Positions 25,274-25,286 of a stretch of 25,286 bases of DNA are shown here, piece by piece. The translations under genes were made by a program, and so were the position numbers. Origin of the DNA: Hypsibius dujardini. Taxonomy: Eukaryota > Tardigrada > Eutardigrada > Parachela > Hypsibiidae. The stretch's first letter is position 1, and each line of letters begins with the position of its first letter. The DNA is taken from positions 1 through 25,286 of the forward strand of contig LRSR01012703.1 of assembly GCA_001579985.1 (NCBI GenBank). The letters are read 5' to 3'. The notes under the pieces were generated by a model. It was given only the letters and a program-made list of their open reading frames with translations, did no database searches and was not told where the DNA came from.

Positions 25274-25286
25274 CAGTAAGCGACAG
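25274..25286. mobile_element. Family C terminus at the window edge
   Basis: CAGTAAGCGACAG is identical to the copy 3 terminus. The rest is outside the window. Confidence 0.5.

Overview
This is eukaryotic (animal) DNA. All five genes have GT-AG introns, and hand-joining their exons gives uninterrupted, in-phase reading frames that end in a single stop (one frame runs off the window). A secreted protein with the order CBM14, LDL-A, chitin-deacetylase-like domain points to an ecdysozoan, most likely a panarthropod. The repeat-free introns are very short (58-132 nt in the two best-resolved genes), which suggests a compact genome; a tardigrade would fit, but I cannot prove it from this window.

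Layout: (1) 1-1957, minus strand: 5' part of a peroxiredoxin with an acidic tandem-repeat tail, cut by the left edge, with a decayed duplicate of its first exon at about 2200-2310. (2) 3780-11039, plus strand: a complete six-exon Phox2 paired-like homeobox gene, head-to-head with the peroxiredoxin. (3) 11040-13311: intergenic and repeat-rich, with two hairpin elements, another inverted-repeat element and a large imperfect palindrome. (4) 13312-14840, minus: a two-exon gene for a 119-residue secreted cysteine-rich protein that I do not recognise. It is built around a gapless 31-residue internal duplication and has a good TATA box. (5) 16516-19606, minus: a nine-exon chitin-deacetylase-like gene (565 aa) whose catalytic motifs are nearly all lost while the fold and disulfide framework are kept. 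(6) 20467-24852, minus: an eleven-exon SLC36/PAT-type amino-acid transporter (513 aa).

The genes do not form one pathway. The CDA-like protein is expected in chitinous extracellular matrix, the transporter in a membrane, the peroxiredoxin in redox control, and Phox2 in neuronal specification.

The non-coding space is dominated by short inverted-repeat (MITE-like) families, labelled here A to H, and by microsatellites, especially (CAAT)n and (CTGT)n. In the CDA-like and transporter genes every intron above about 140 nt holds such a repeat, usually close to a splice site. Family C is the most striking: its terminus lies 15, 17 and 19 nt upstream of three different 3' splice sites, and one 93-nt intron consists almost entirely of a family C end. 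All splice sites and family assignments were made by eye, without alignments or transcript data.
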